From positions 509,501 to 573,500 of the forward strand of contig WPIO01000106.1 in the NCBI GenBank assembly GCA_009760855.2: a stretch of DNA of 64,000 bases, read 5' to 3'. The notes under the pieces are model-generated. The model saw nothing but the letters and a program-made list of their open reading frames with translations. It searched no databases and was not told the DNA's origin. This DNA is from Cristatella mucedo (Eukaryota > Bryozoa > Phylactolaemata > Cristatellidae). The position numbers and the translations under genes were made by a program. Of this stretch, positions 51,838 to 62,409 are shown piece after piece. Every line of letters starts with the position of its first letter. Position 1 is the stretch's first letter.

Positions 51838-52102
51838 ATGAGTTTTGCATTAGCTATAAGTCCCTGATTGGACTGACCAGTAGACCGGCAAGCAGTGAGT
51901 TAAAGCCGGCGGGACGGGATGTCACAAATACAGCAGCAGGGAGTTGAAAGAATTCGACGTGCTTGAGGGCTTTAAGGGATCAAAACAAAGGTGCAACTGA
52001 GTGTCGTCTGCATAGAAGTGAAAGCCTAGATTGTGCCTGGCAATCGCGTCAGCAAGAAGGAGAGTATAAACCGTGAAAATAACGGGACCAAGCAACCCCT
52101 GA
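51838..52102 (-). mobile_element. LINE-1 family ORF2 fragment, segment B
   Basis: Minus strand. 52,102-51,943 matches the reverse-transcriptase stretch around FTVYTLPLADVIAKHNLG and the region following the YADD box. 51,942-51,838 matches a more C-terminal part (LVHAFVTSRLDF region), so there is an internal deletion. Confidence 0.6.
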
Positions 52103-52339
52103 AGTACTTCCTATTAGATCTGTTATCTGGCTGCCACGCGATGAGTTTATCTGCCAATGGAAGGGCGGAGGCTGGGTGCCGCTATGCTAGCAATGCACGG
52201 AATTTCTCCTGCTATGCTACTGTTGCCTGATTAGTTTCGCCATTGCCAGAGGAGCACTGCCGGTCAAGGTCAGCTGTTCTCAACAGCAAACAAAAACGAG
52301 AACGAAAGTCATCTTCGAAGAGTAAACAGAGAGAACGAA

Positions 52340-53151
52340 AGAAAACGACCACATCAGCTCCGCAGTCATGCCTGCCTACTTTCAGCTAAGCAGCGTACAA
52401 AAATTCGATCCTGCTCAGACAGGGGATACTAAAATCCAAATCCATATTATGGTTCATGTATTTGTGGCATCCGATCTTGACTTCTGTAACTCACTGTTTG
52501 CTGGTCTACCGGCCTGTGCAATCAGGCGCTTATAGGCAGTCCAAAGCTTGCAGCTAGACATGTCTGTCGCGAGCGTCGCAGTTGCCACATCGCACCACTT
52601 GTCGCCGACCTGCACTGGCTCCCAATCTAGTAGCAGATGGACTTCAAGGTTCAAGGTCACTCACTTTTAGGTCCCTTCTTTCTCTGGCTCCAGCCTACCT
52701 ATCGTAGCTCCTCTCCTACCTGGCCAGGCATAGTGCCACCCGCTGTTCTGACTCAAATTGTTTAGCTATACCACGCACGAACCTGACTGAAATCATTTGG
52801 AGACCATGTCATTATTCGGGTTGCTACATACCAATGCCTGGTGCTCGTTTCCGACTGAGGTCATGACACCTCCTCACTTGATGATATTTAAAATGAAAGT
52901 TAAAACACTCCTGTTTATCATACCATGCAGTGGGACTGTGTGATTTGTCTTTTGTCTGCATTTGGGTGCTGACACGGAGCTTGCTGCCACAACCTAGATC
53001 TACGTGCTGACTCAATGCACGTCACCCCTATCCATGTTATGCTTGTTGACATTGAGGATGCTACCACTCACCATTTGATCATGCCTCCTTTACAGGATAT
53101 GCAAAGTGCCTAGTAAGAGATTAAGTTCTCTGAGGGTGCTCTAGAATTGTA

Positions 53152-53175
<24 letters not shown>
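52340..53175 (+). mobile_element. Old LINE-1 family copy in segment B (partner of 33,750-34,480)
   Basis: Collinear with the copy in segment A, degraded in ORF2, ending with AAGTGCCTAGTAAGAGATTA ... AGGGTGCTCTAG and (ATT)n. Present before the duplication. Confidence 0.65.
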
Positions 53176-53186
<11 letters not shown>

Positions 53187-53192
53187 ATCTTG

Positions 53193-53222
<30 letters not shown>
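53152..53222. repeat. (ATT)n microsatellite, duplicated block
   Basis: Two ATT runs separated by AACATCTTGT, with the second run followed by AACATCTTCT, indicating a tandem duplication of the LINE tail. Confidence 0.9.
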
Positions 53223-53223
<1 letters not shown>

Positions 53224-53274
53224 ATCTTCTTAGCAGAGTTAGCCAAACCTTGCCCTAACACCCCTAGCTGGTGG

Positions 53275-53390
53275 CACACCATTGGGTATAAGTCTTTGCC
53301 TAGCGGTGAAGTGCTCACTTCACGACCCAGTTGGTGGATCCGGGTAGCAGGCAATTATTAATGACTGTTTTGAACAGGGTTCTATCTGTT
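53275..53390 (+). mobile_element. Possible third tRNA-derived SINE (S3), copy in segment B
   Basis: Contains TTTGCCTAGCGGTGAAGTGC and GGTGGATCCGGGT, collinear with 34,525-34,670. Confidence 0.4.
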
Positions 53391-53399
53391 ATTGATGTT

Positions 53400-53970
53400 C
53401 TGCTGAATAGGCTAACCTTTACTTTAATGGTCAATTCAAACGAACCCAGCAAATACTGCTTGAAATGTGTGCATTTTTAGCACCTGCCTAAAATGTCGCC
53501 AGGTAAGGGGCGTAGGAGATATCGTGACGGATTAGTTGGCAGTGAGCTCCAGGAAGCACACGGGAAGCACACAAAACTAAGGTGCCAGCCTCTGCCTCCA
53601 AATAACTCAGCCTTCAAAGGATGTGTGGTTGGTTAGAGGAACAGTTGGAACAGCCGGAAATACAAGAGCGGGTGGTACCATGCCTGTTGTGATTAGGAAA
53701 GTTGTTCGGATAGGTGTTCCGGAGCAAGTCATTGGTGGAATCTACCGGTGAGGGATGGATTCTCGACGTTGCTACACTGATTGATGAGAAGTCGGTGAAG
53801 GTCGAAGGGAAGTGAGCTAATATGGCCAGTGCGACGTTCACAGCAGGCAAACAGAGCAACAGAGTTCTGCAGCAACTGCATTCGCCTCACTGCGACGGCG
53901 TGAAGACCTGCGAGTAGGGCGACATGACATTTGTCACAAATTCATGGACCAACTTGACTCTGGTATCGCA
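53400..53970 (-). mobile_element. Old LINE-1 family copy, minus strand (partner of 34,690-35,240)
   Basis: Degraded minus-strand ORF2 C-terminus, collinear with segment A. Segment homology ends within it at about 53,970. Confidence 0.55.
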
Positions 53971-55749
53971 GTGAGCAGGCGCGAGTTGCTGGGACAGCGT
54001 TGGATTCTCAGTCAACGGGCCTCACGGGGGTCTGTAACTCATCTGGAAGGCAACCAGACGCCTGGATGGTGGAAGAGTGTGCTTTCGAACGGATTTCATC
54101 TGATAGAAGTGATCGAGTGTCAAGCTCAGAGCTACTGCGTGTCAACTCTACCGAGAGCAGCCAGCCTCCTGGCATAAAGAGCTTTAAGATGTAGACACTT
54201 CCTATTCCATACAGTGAAGCTAACTGCCATACACTATGGACGCCGGCCCTATTGAAAACAATGCCCAACCTTGCTAGATGCGAGCGCCGTAGCTGCTTCT
54301 GAACACAAGTCCTTTTCCAGAATGACAGCGCACGTAGCAGGCACTAGTCTTTGCAGACGAGCGACCAATACTGGTAGATCGGGTGTCCAACGGCACTGCT
54401 AGCGAGTCACGGACGCCACATCGATACACGATGGTAGGTCGACAGTAGCAAAGTACCGTGACAACCAAGAATGCACATGCCGCATCGAAATGGCCATGTC
54501 TCTAACGTAGAGCAGTATAACCAAAGCTACTGATAGGCACATGTGCTCAGCACCAACAATAGTGTGCAACTCCCCGATTATTCTTTCCGGATGGCATTTC
54601 ATAGTCCCATCAGGGTATGACACGTTCGGTTGCTAATAATTGTGATTCATAAATAGCTAAATAATTTTGGTTCGTGTTATGATCTGGCCGATTTCGGATT
54701 GGCCAGAAGGTCCGTACCACGAGAGATCAATCGCCAGGATACGTTGGTAGGGTCGGCCGGGATCGGGTCATGGCTACGACCAGCTCGTCTCTCTCTTCCC
54801 TCCGGAGGCGAGAATCGTTCCTCTGTTCCCACTCGGCCAGTGAGCTTGAGGAGTCGGCCGTAGCTTCCTATCCAGGATCAGGCAGCGTAGCTATTGCGGC
54901 CACCATCTTGGCTTCTCGACTGCTTCCTGTCGCTTCAATGGCAGGACCGTCTGGTATGCATTGCTGCCCTGCCTGAACCGTTCTCTCCTTACCATCGCTG
55001 AGTCTCGACGTCTATTTCGGCACTTCCCAGTACTTTGGCACGCTCGATAAGCAGCCCTTGCGAGCCGCTTATCAGCGACAAAAATAAGCTCAATGCAAAG
55101 ACAGATGAGGCGGCAACGGTTTGCTTTGCGATACCCCACTCGATACGCTTTCGTTCTCCTCCTTGAGCAAATAGCGAACGGCAATTTACCCATCGATTCA
55201 GACAGCCGGAAGTGGTCTACGTAGCCCCGATCTGTATTCCGTGTATACTCAGAACCTCCTGCTCAGCCAACTCAGCCGCGCCTACGAGGACAAGCCGACA
55301 AGACTCTGGCCCATGGACTCGACATCGTAGTTCAATTTTGAGTCGAAGATGCTGCTCACGCGCACTCGAGGACACAAGAGGCTTGGCAGATGGGACGCCT
55401 AATCGCTTGTGGCCCGCAGAATCCGTATCAGAGTTCGTGATTGAGGACTGGCAGCGCGAGAATGACTTGTGGAAAAGATATAAATAAATACTCAACTCTA
55501 CGTTTGGCACGAATTAAAGGCCACCTGTAAAGGCGCGGTGCAGCATCGCCATCGAATGTATCGGAGCCTCCTAAGGACTCGGGCACTTGGATCGCGCATC
55601 TGCCATAAAATAACATCCTTAGCTGCGAGAAAAGTTACTGTGAATGTCGAAGTGCACGAAAGACGAATGAGCGGGAACGACCTTTCTGGCTTTGGCGTCT
55701 GCTGCAGCTGCCAGCTTCAGGCAGCGTGCAGTGCCAGTGACCGTGTAAT
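53971..55749. other. Unassigned region
   Basis: Several short frames are open on both strands (for example minus 54,623-54,399 and plus 54,770-54,976, 55,212-55,487), none with a recognised motif. The stretch 55,220-55,330 in one plus frame reads YSVYTQNLLLSQLSRAYEDK and looks protein-like, but it is closed by stops. An old retrotransposon or pseudogene is possible. Confidence 0.3.
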
Positions 55750-56335
55750 GGAGCTGCCACATTAGATCCGCTTCTCGCCGAGCTGCACTGGCTACCAGTC
55801 AAGCAGTGCATCAACTTCGAAGTTTTGTCACTCAAGTTTAGGTCCCTTCATTCTCCGGCTCCAACCTACCTATCAGATCTACTCCCCCACCAGGCTAAGC
55901 ATCGTAGCAATAGCTTTTCGGAGTCTAGCTGTTTACCTATACCTCGTAAAAAATATTAAATCTTTTGGAGACTGTGCGTTTAGTTCGTATGCTCCCAAAG
56001 CCTGGAACTCACTCCCGACTTGCGTCACAACATATCCTGACTTATTCACTTTTAAAAAGAAACAAAAATGCATTTATTTATCACAGAACTTAGTGGACCC
56101 CTGTGATTCATCCTTTATGTGCTTTAAGCTTGCTGACACTGTGCATGCTACCACTAACCATACTTGTATGCTGACCCTGTTCATGTCACTTTTATCCATG
56201 TTATTCTTGTTGTTTATTGAGCATGCTACCACTAACCATTCGATCGTGCTTCCTTTGCAGCAAATGTAAAGTGCCTAGAAAGAGATTGAGTTCTCTGAGG
56301 GCGCGATATTAAGTGTATTATTAAGATTATTGTTA
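55750..56335 (+). mobile_element. LINE-1 family 3' end
   Basis: ORF2 C-terminus from CTTCTCGCCGAGCTGCACTG, 3' UTR, hairpin GTGCCTAGAAAGAGATTGAG ... GAGGGCGCGATATTAAGTG, and a short ATT tail. Multiple frame breaks. Confidence 0.8.
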
Positions 56336-56522
56336 TTACTAATGAAGATTTGGAGCGAAATGGCCTTCTCAACTCCAACCAATTAGCCTAGCCAACATTT
56401 TCATTAATCCGTCTCTGTTGCTTATAATCTAAACCAGGAGTAGCTACGGGCAGTTTTTCCACCACTTGTTAAGACCTGGGGCCCCGTTGCTCACAAGTAT
56501 ACCTCGTTGCTCTCCGCACAGG

Positions 56523-57655
56523 CTAATGTATCTCCGTCTGTAACTCCACCAAGCCATAAAGACTATGTGGGTGTTACGCAGGAAAGTTTCGTATAGCCCA
56601 CTTACAGCCTATGCGGCTTTCGGTACGCATTCGGTAGCCAACAGACTCCATCTCACGCAACAAAGAGAAACTTTGAAGCAGAAGAAGAAAGAAGAAGAAG
56701 TAGAAGGAGAGCAGTTGAGATAGTGAGTAGCATGGAAGTAGCAGCTCAGGACCGCTTGAAAGAATGAGCCATAGTCGGCAGCAGGAGGGTGGTTGTCGTT
56801 TCGTAAGACTTGTTAAAGCGAGTTCCACATTGTAGGACCTGTAGAACTAAAGCTTCTGTCGCCAACGGTCTTTAAGCGGAGGAATGGATCAACTAATTTA
56901 TTGTCCATAGAGGACCTGAGGGCGCGAAGAGGCTGAAACAGTGGCAGCAGTTCAGCTAGGTACGAAGGAGCCAAGCCGTGGCGTGGCGGGCCTTGTGGGT
57001 CAGCATATGAACTTTGCTCTGTATCCGTTGCTCAACCGGCAGCCATCCAAGCTCTTTTAGCAAAGGAAACACGTGGTCAAACCTCTGGGACTTGAAAACT
57101 AGCCTTGCAGCCATATTCATAGTCAGCTGCCGTGGCCTAGTTGCTTTCTTTGGTAGCCCAGCCAAAAGGAAATTACCATAATCAAGCCGAGACAGAACTA
57201 AGTAGCTAGTTAAATTTTTGCAAGCCACTGTGGAAGACAGCTCCTAATCTTGGATAGGGATCGGACATGATGGCTAGCTGTAGAAGCAGTCTTCTGAATG
57301 AAGCTTTTAAAATTTAGGCCGCTGTCAAAAACGACACCTAACTTTCGAGCACGTGGTGATGGTCGCACAATAGAATCACCTATTAGAAGAGCAAAGCCTT
57401 TTAATCCAGCCACACGCTCAGGTTGTCCTATGAGCAGCAGTTCGGTTTTATCGTCGCCAGTTTCCAGAAGTTTTCCGACATCCAGGATCGAATATCGGCA
57501 AGGCAAGCATTCAGTTTTTCGGTTGCTGCAGCAGATTCCGACGGTTTGAATGACAAATACAGCTGAGTATCGTCAGCATAAACGTGATGTCCTATTCCAT
57601 GGGCCTTAATCACTTTTCCCAGAGGTTGAGTATAAGGTTGGGGATCTTGTTCTCG
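56523..57655 (-). mobile_element. LINE-2 family copy with reverse-transcriptase end (YADD box)
   Basis: Minus strand. At 57,613-57,560 the frame contains GHHVYADDTQLYLSF, the catalytic YADD motif of reverse transcriptase. Downstream frames (57,506-57,210 and 57,228-56,956) cover the post-catalytic region and the SYLVLSRLDYGNFLLAGLP segment; these are in different frames. The 3' end matches 42,450-42,560, including CTTGGTGGAGTTACAGACGG. 5'-truncated and inactive. Confidence 0.8.
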
Positions 57656-57662
57656 TATTGAA

Positions 57663-58440
57663 CTTCGATAGAACTAACTTAATCATTATTAGCAGACCCA
57701 AAATTACTCAGAAATCATAGGGACCAACCTTCAAAATGAGCTCGGCCAGTATGTGTTCAACAGCGGCTGCACGAAATCTGTGTGTGTTGCTCCAAAGTGC
57801 CAATTCACTCGAAAACCGCATCCGTTACACAGTTGAGTACAATTAAGTCGGCCTAATTTTAGTCCCACTTTACAGCAAATAAAATTCAGCCTGCTTAGAT
57901 AAGGAAAGCGCAGAATAGCCGGTCCACGGATTTCCGACACATCATTTAGACTTGTTTAACTTGACTACTCGTGGCTCTTCCAGCCAGTGCGACCGGACTC
58001 TTAAAGTTGAGGCCAAACTACACTGTCACGCTCGTCTGTCGTGAAGGCCGTCTGTCGCCAATACTTCTCAGCGACCTGCATCAAGCAGCACACTGACTTT
58101 CAAGTTCTTTCAATCACTTTTAGTCCCTTCATTCTCTTGCTCCGGTCTGCCTATCGGAAGTAATTCCTAATCAGAGTTCGCATTGTACCAATGGCACTTG
58201 TGGCTCAAGTCGTTACAGCTGAGACTCTAATAAACCTCTAACCCTTTGGAGACAAAGCCCTTGGCTCGTTTGCTTCCAAGGCCTGGACTCAGTTCCAACT
58301 AACGTTACGACATTCCTGCTCGACTTGACGTAGTTTAAGAAGAAGAGGCTGAGACTGAACACGCGTTCTTTTCTCACTGAGCCGAATTGCTCGCAGTCCG
58401 AATTCGTTTCATGCTTCATGCGATTATGCGCGCCAAAATT
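57663..58440 (+). mobile_element. Old LINE-1 family ORF2 fragment abutting the LINE-2 copy
   Basis: A plus-strand, strongly diverged match to the region from TNLLVMGKPSVIQKLE onward, then the CRERRSC-like segment at about 58,035-58,120 and the AWNSLPT-like segment near 58,280-58,310. It starts about 8 bases from the LINE-2 5' end on the opposite strand. Confidence 0.5.
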
Positions 58441-61400
58441 GTGTACCTTACTCTAATTAGTTGCTGCGTTGCTGCTCTTGTATGTCGGCAGGATTAATAC
58501 CTTCTGAGTTACGCAAGAGCTGGGTAGACGCTTGCCAAGCAGGGGCGGGTAGGGGCGAAACCCTCAAGGTCGGTCAGGGCTGTTCCTGGCAAGGTTTCTA
58601 GCTCTAAAAGCCCATATTGTAGGCTGAAGTGAGGAAGTGCTCGGCAAATGTATCCTGAAAAAATGATAACAATCTATGCGTACAACATCCTACAACGGAA
58701 CTGCATCTCTATCCAGACGCTTCGCGAACACCTCTGGCTCGAGCCTGTGACGTCAGTCACTAACTTCATTAACCTTGACCTCTGGCTCGAGCCTGTAGTT
58801 TGGTCGCACAGCAGAGAGCCAGCCGATGCCCGACACCGACAGTTTATTCCCAACACACGGAGCCCTCGAGCGCACGGCTCCGCTCAGCCCCTGCTCTCAC
58901 ACGACTCCCCTGATTCATCGGCCACAACTGTGTACCGGCCGACCATGATGGTGAATCCACCATCTAGCCAAGAGCTGGTCCATGCCACATCAAAGGCGGA
59001 CCACAGCAGTGCACTGGCTGACCCTGATGGTGAATCCACCATCTGGTTACCAGCTGGTTACCAGCCAGTGTCCATACCACATCACAGGCGGACCACAGCT
59101 GTGCACCGGCCCCTCTCGGTGGTGCTTCTAACAGCTCACCAGTGGCTTATCAGGAGCCTGCATACAATACATACGTACGAACTACAGAGCCTATGAGGTC
59201 AGTCACTAACTTCATTAACCTTGACCTCGGTCGTTAAAGGCGAGCATGGTAACCCCTAAACCAAACCAGGGCCGGGGAAAATAGCGGCGCGAACTTAGCA
59301 ATGGCAGTACGGACGTGCACGATGAACACAACCTGGCTCATTGTAATTACATTACTATATGATGTACGCATAGTTAAATCAGTCCTAGGAACAATAATAT
59401 CGCTACAGTATTGTCGATTTTCAGAACTAACTAGTACATGTATAGTGTCATAGCAAACAAAGCAATATAATTTTACAGTTATTTCAAATAGTACAGTATA
59501 GTGTCATTACCATCGAAGCAAAAATTATAAAATTGTGTCTACCAAGCACTCTGCACGGGCTTATGCTCTCCGCGATCCACACATTGCGGTCAGACTCGGG
59601 ACTTCTTTCTCAGGACTTCGTCAGCAGTTCTTTAAAGAGCGGTCATTTGAAGAGCAATTTGACGCAACTACCCTTACGGCGACGTCGCGAGCCTGCTTCA
59701 AGATCGGCTACCTCAGCCGTGACTGATCATTCGGCTGTGTGTTTCAGCACATTTTGTGTAACTTCGTGCAGTTGCGCAGCTAGTGCGTTTGAGTCCACTC
59801 GCGCGTTTATGAAACTATGAGTCGAGAAGTTTTGATTTGCAGAGCGGCCTCGAGGCCAGGTTCCTCCGCGGCGGCAAATAGAGCGAAAGCTACCAGTCTG
59901 ACGTACCAGGGTAAAAGCTCCGCGGTAAAAGCTCCTGCCGAGAAAGAATCTCACCAATATGAGCAGTCTCCGAAAGGTCAGAGTTCGATGAGCGTTTCAT
60001 CAGAGGCAAGACCAACCGGTCTTGTCGGCCTCCGCTAGCCACAATTCTAGCCCTCGGCTGCTCTGGCTCGCTGCGCGGCTGGGCAGCAGGCGACTAGCGG
60101 AAGCCGGCCGTCGCGATCCTTTGCAAATCCTACTAGCCCAGTGTATCGGCGGGTCACACTCGGTTGGGTGGCGATCCTGCGCGTCTAGCGGCCCCTTAAC
60201 TACAATTGGTCAGCAAAAGACGCGCCGGACAGTGGGTGGGCTGGCAGCACGGCCTGAGTACAAATACCGCAATCCGGCATTATTGGATTCAGACGAGAGG
60301 CATGCATTACTATGCTAAATTAGTGATCATGGGCGTTTTTCACTCGACAGCTGCACCAGTTTTACAATGTCTCCGGTAACCCGTACGTCGCACCCTAAAC
60401 ATCAGAGCTATCCGCCGAGAAGCGACGGATGTGACTGCTTATAGATCCGCTATATGACTTTTCCAAAAAGAAAAAAGTTAATTACATTATTTTATAAATA
60501 GAATCATATTATAAATGTTTGTGTTTTTTATAAATAATTTTTTCAACTAGGTTATAAGATCATGACGGCGACCTTCACACTCAATGGTGTCATGGCTTCC
60601 TCCAGCATTGCCTCGGTCTCCCGCATCTTTTGCATCACTCCTGCCGTTTATACGACTTCGGTCAGTATCTTTTTCTCAGGATCGTTAGTATTGGGAAATA
60701 TCTCCTGATTTTAATCATATTTATGCGTGAAGGATTGTGCTGCAAGTGCTCAGGCACCCGGTCGTAAGGGCATCCATGCGCCGCAAGCGGCAGCGGGGGA
60801 GGGTAGCGTCTGAAGTCATTAGCATTTCTAAATGCCAGAAGTTCGCCCGTCTACTTCAACCGTTTAAATATTTCATGTGCGTATGAGACTAAGAATGGGT
60901 GCCTCAGCAGAAATGCTCGAAGGTGGCCTAAAGAGCTGGAGGGACGGCGGTTGCTTTGCTGTCAGGCCTGCTACAGATTTCCTACTCCCCGCCATCGAGC
61001 ACCCCTAACCCCCAATTCATTCCAGAATCTACCGCAGCTTTCATGCAAGCGTCCCTGAAACTGCTGCATGGAAAGCCAGAATGTGTCTGTTGAGATATTT
61101 ACTATCTGCGTTTCCTAGTTATAACCGCTTGGAACGTGTTCGGCGTTAGTCTACGGCTAGTCAGCATTAAACCCGAAGCCATGCAGATGGCTGTCAGTTG
61201 TGCTTTAGCAACTAAGTCTGGTTTTGTTAAAAGCTTTCACGCGTCGCGCGATAGTTGTATACCATGACTGGTATTTGACGCCGATAACCCTTCCGCGCTA
61301 TCGGACAGGCTACTCTACGCTACGGAAGTGGACTTGGTAACCTAAAGTATGAGCGCTCTTTATTGCTGCCGTGTTCAGTCACTGTCGGCTTTTCACTTTT

Positions 61401-62129
61401 GGCATTCGTCATCCACGTACAAGTAGCCGGCCGCGGTACAGTGTTCATTGTATCACGACGGCTATTACATTACAACGTAATTACAACGATTACGTAATCA
61501 CAACGGCTTGTACTACAGTGTTCATTGTATCACGTAAGTTCATTGTAGCTAGCCGCGGTACAATGTTCAGGCTTCGCCCTTATTTGCCGTGTGTAGTCTC
61601 GGACTAGCCCTTCTACGAAGGCTGTGTTTTCTGCCTATTTCTGTTCGAACGTGGAGACCGCTATGCCCGTTATTGACGTCACACCCCTACGGCACCAGCT
61701 ACTCTCTGCATTTCGGCTGAGCTGCCAATGCTACGCAGATGCACGATTGTGCTCAGACTTGGTCGTAATCTTGGGTTATGCGATGCACACTCCTCCACAA
61801 GCCGCCTTCATAAGGCGGTATTTTAGCTGTGCTAACCACAGCACCAGCCGAGATGGGGTGGATGTGTGTTGCTCAGCAGCCAACCGATGGATACCTCATC
61901 CTACTAACCCTGGGCTGGCTCGTTAGACTATTCGAGCTGCTTGTGTTGCAAGCTTCTGTTCCACCCGCTTGTTTTCATGCGTGCTTCCAATTGACTGCCA
62001 CTACGGCTTGCGACTGCAGGCTAGCTGGCTGCATGCTAGCTGGTAGGTTACGTCTCATTTAGGCACGGTTTCATTCATCGCTTCTCAACCTCGATCGGTC
62101 GGCGGTATGTGGCTATGCTGCCTCGTCAG
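58441..62129. other. Long unassigned region
   Basis: 58,648-59,196 (+) holds a 182-codon open frame built partly on imperfect repeats: CCCTGATGGTGAATCCACCA occurs twice about 80 bases apart, and GTCAGTCACTAACTTCATTA occurs at 58,754 and 59,199. That makes the frame suspect. 59,817-60,038 (+) is a 73-codon Ser/Ala/Lys-rich frame without a motif. A minus-strand stretch at about 60,655-60,560 reads MQKMRETEAMLEEAMTPLSV, possibly an old exon. The remainder shows nothing identifiable. Confidence 0.35.
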
Positions 62130-62215
62130 CATCCATCTTGGTGGTTCAAAAAAGGTTCCTTGCCAAGCACTTCCACCCGAAGTGGAAGCGGGAGAGGAAG
62201 GAAAAGTATCTGAAG
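62130..62215 (+). CDS. Possible internal exon of an unidentified gene
   Basis: Bounded by a candidate acceptor (CCTCGTCAG) and donor (AAG|GTGACT). The frame reads SILVVQKRFLAKHFHPKWKR followed by ERKEKYLK, with phase 1 entry and clean codon end. The peptide is strongly basic and looks conserved in character, perhaps a ribosome- or RNA-associated protein, but I do not recognise it. Upstream in-frame sequence has a stop at 62,060 and no ATG after it, so a splice acceptor is required. No partner exon was found before the LINE at 62,410. Confidence 0.35.
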
Positions 62216-62409
62216 GTGACTAGCTGACTTTTCGATGCGTCTTGATGTTGTTAGCCTGGCACGTGTGAGCGGCTGCAGCTTTTTTAACTAAGCCTGTGTG
62301 TGTAGCACGGCGCATGTGCGTTGCTCTCATGGGCAATGGCTAGTTAAATAGTTATCGAATTTAAGATTCTTCCTTGTAGAAGGTGTACAATAGGAATTAT
62401 AATAGTGAT

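Noticed and set aside
58648-59196. 182-codon plus-strand frame as a real gene
   Set aside because: It is largely built from imperfect direct repeats of about 80 bp, without a recognised domain or splice context.
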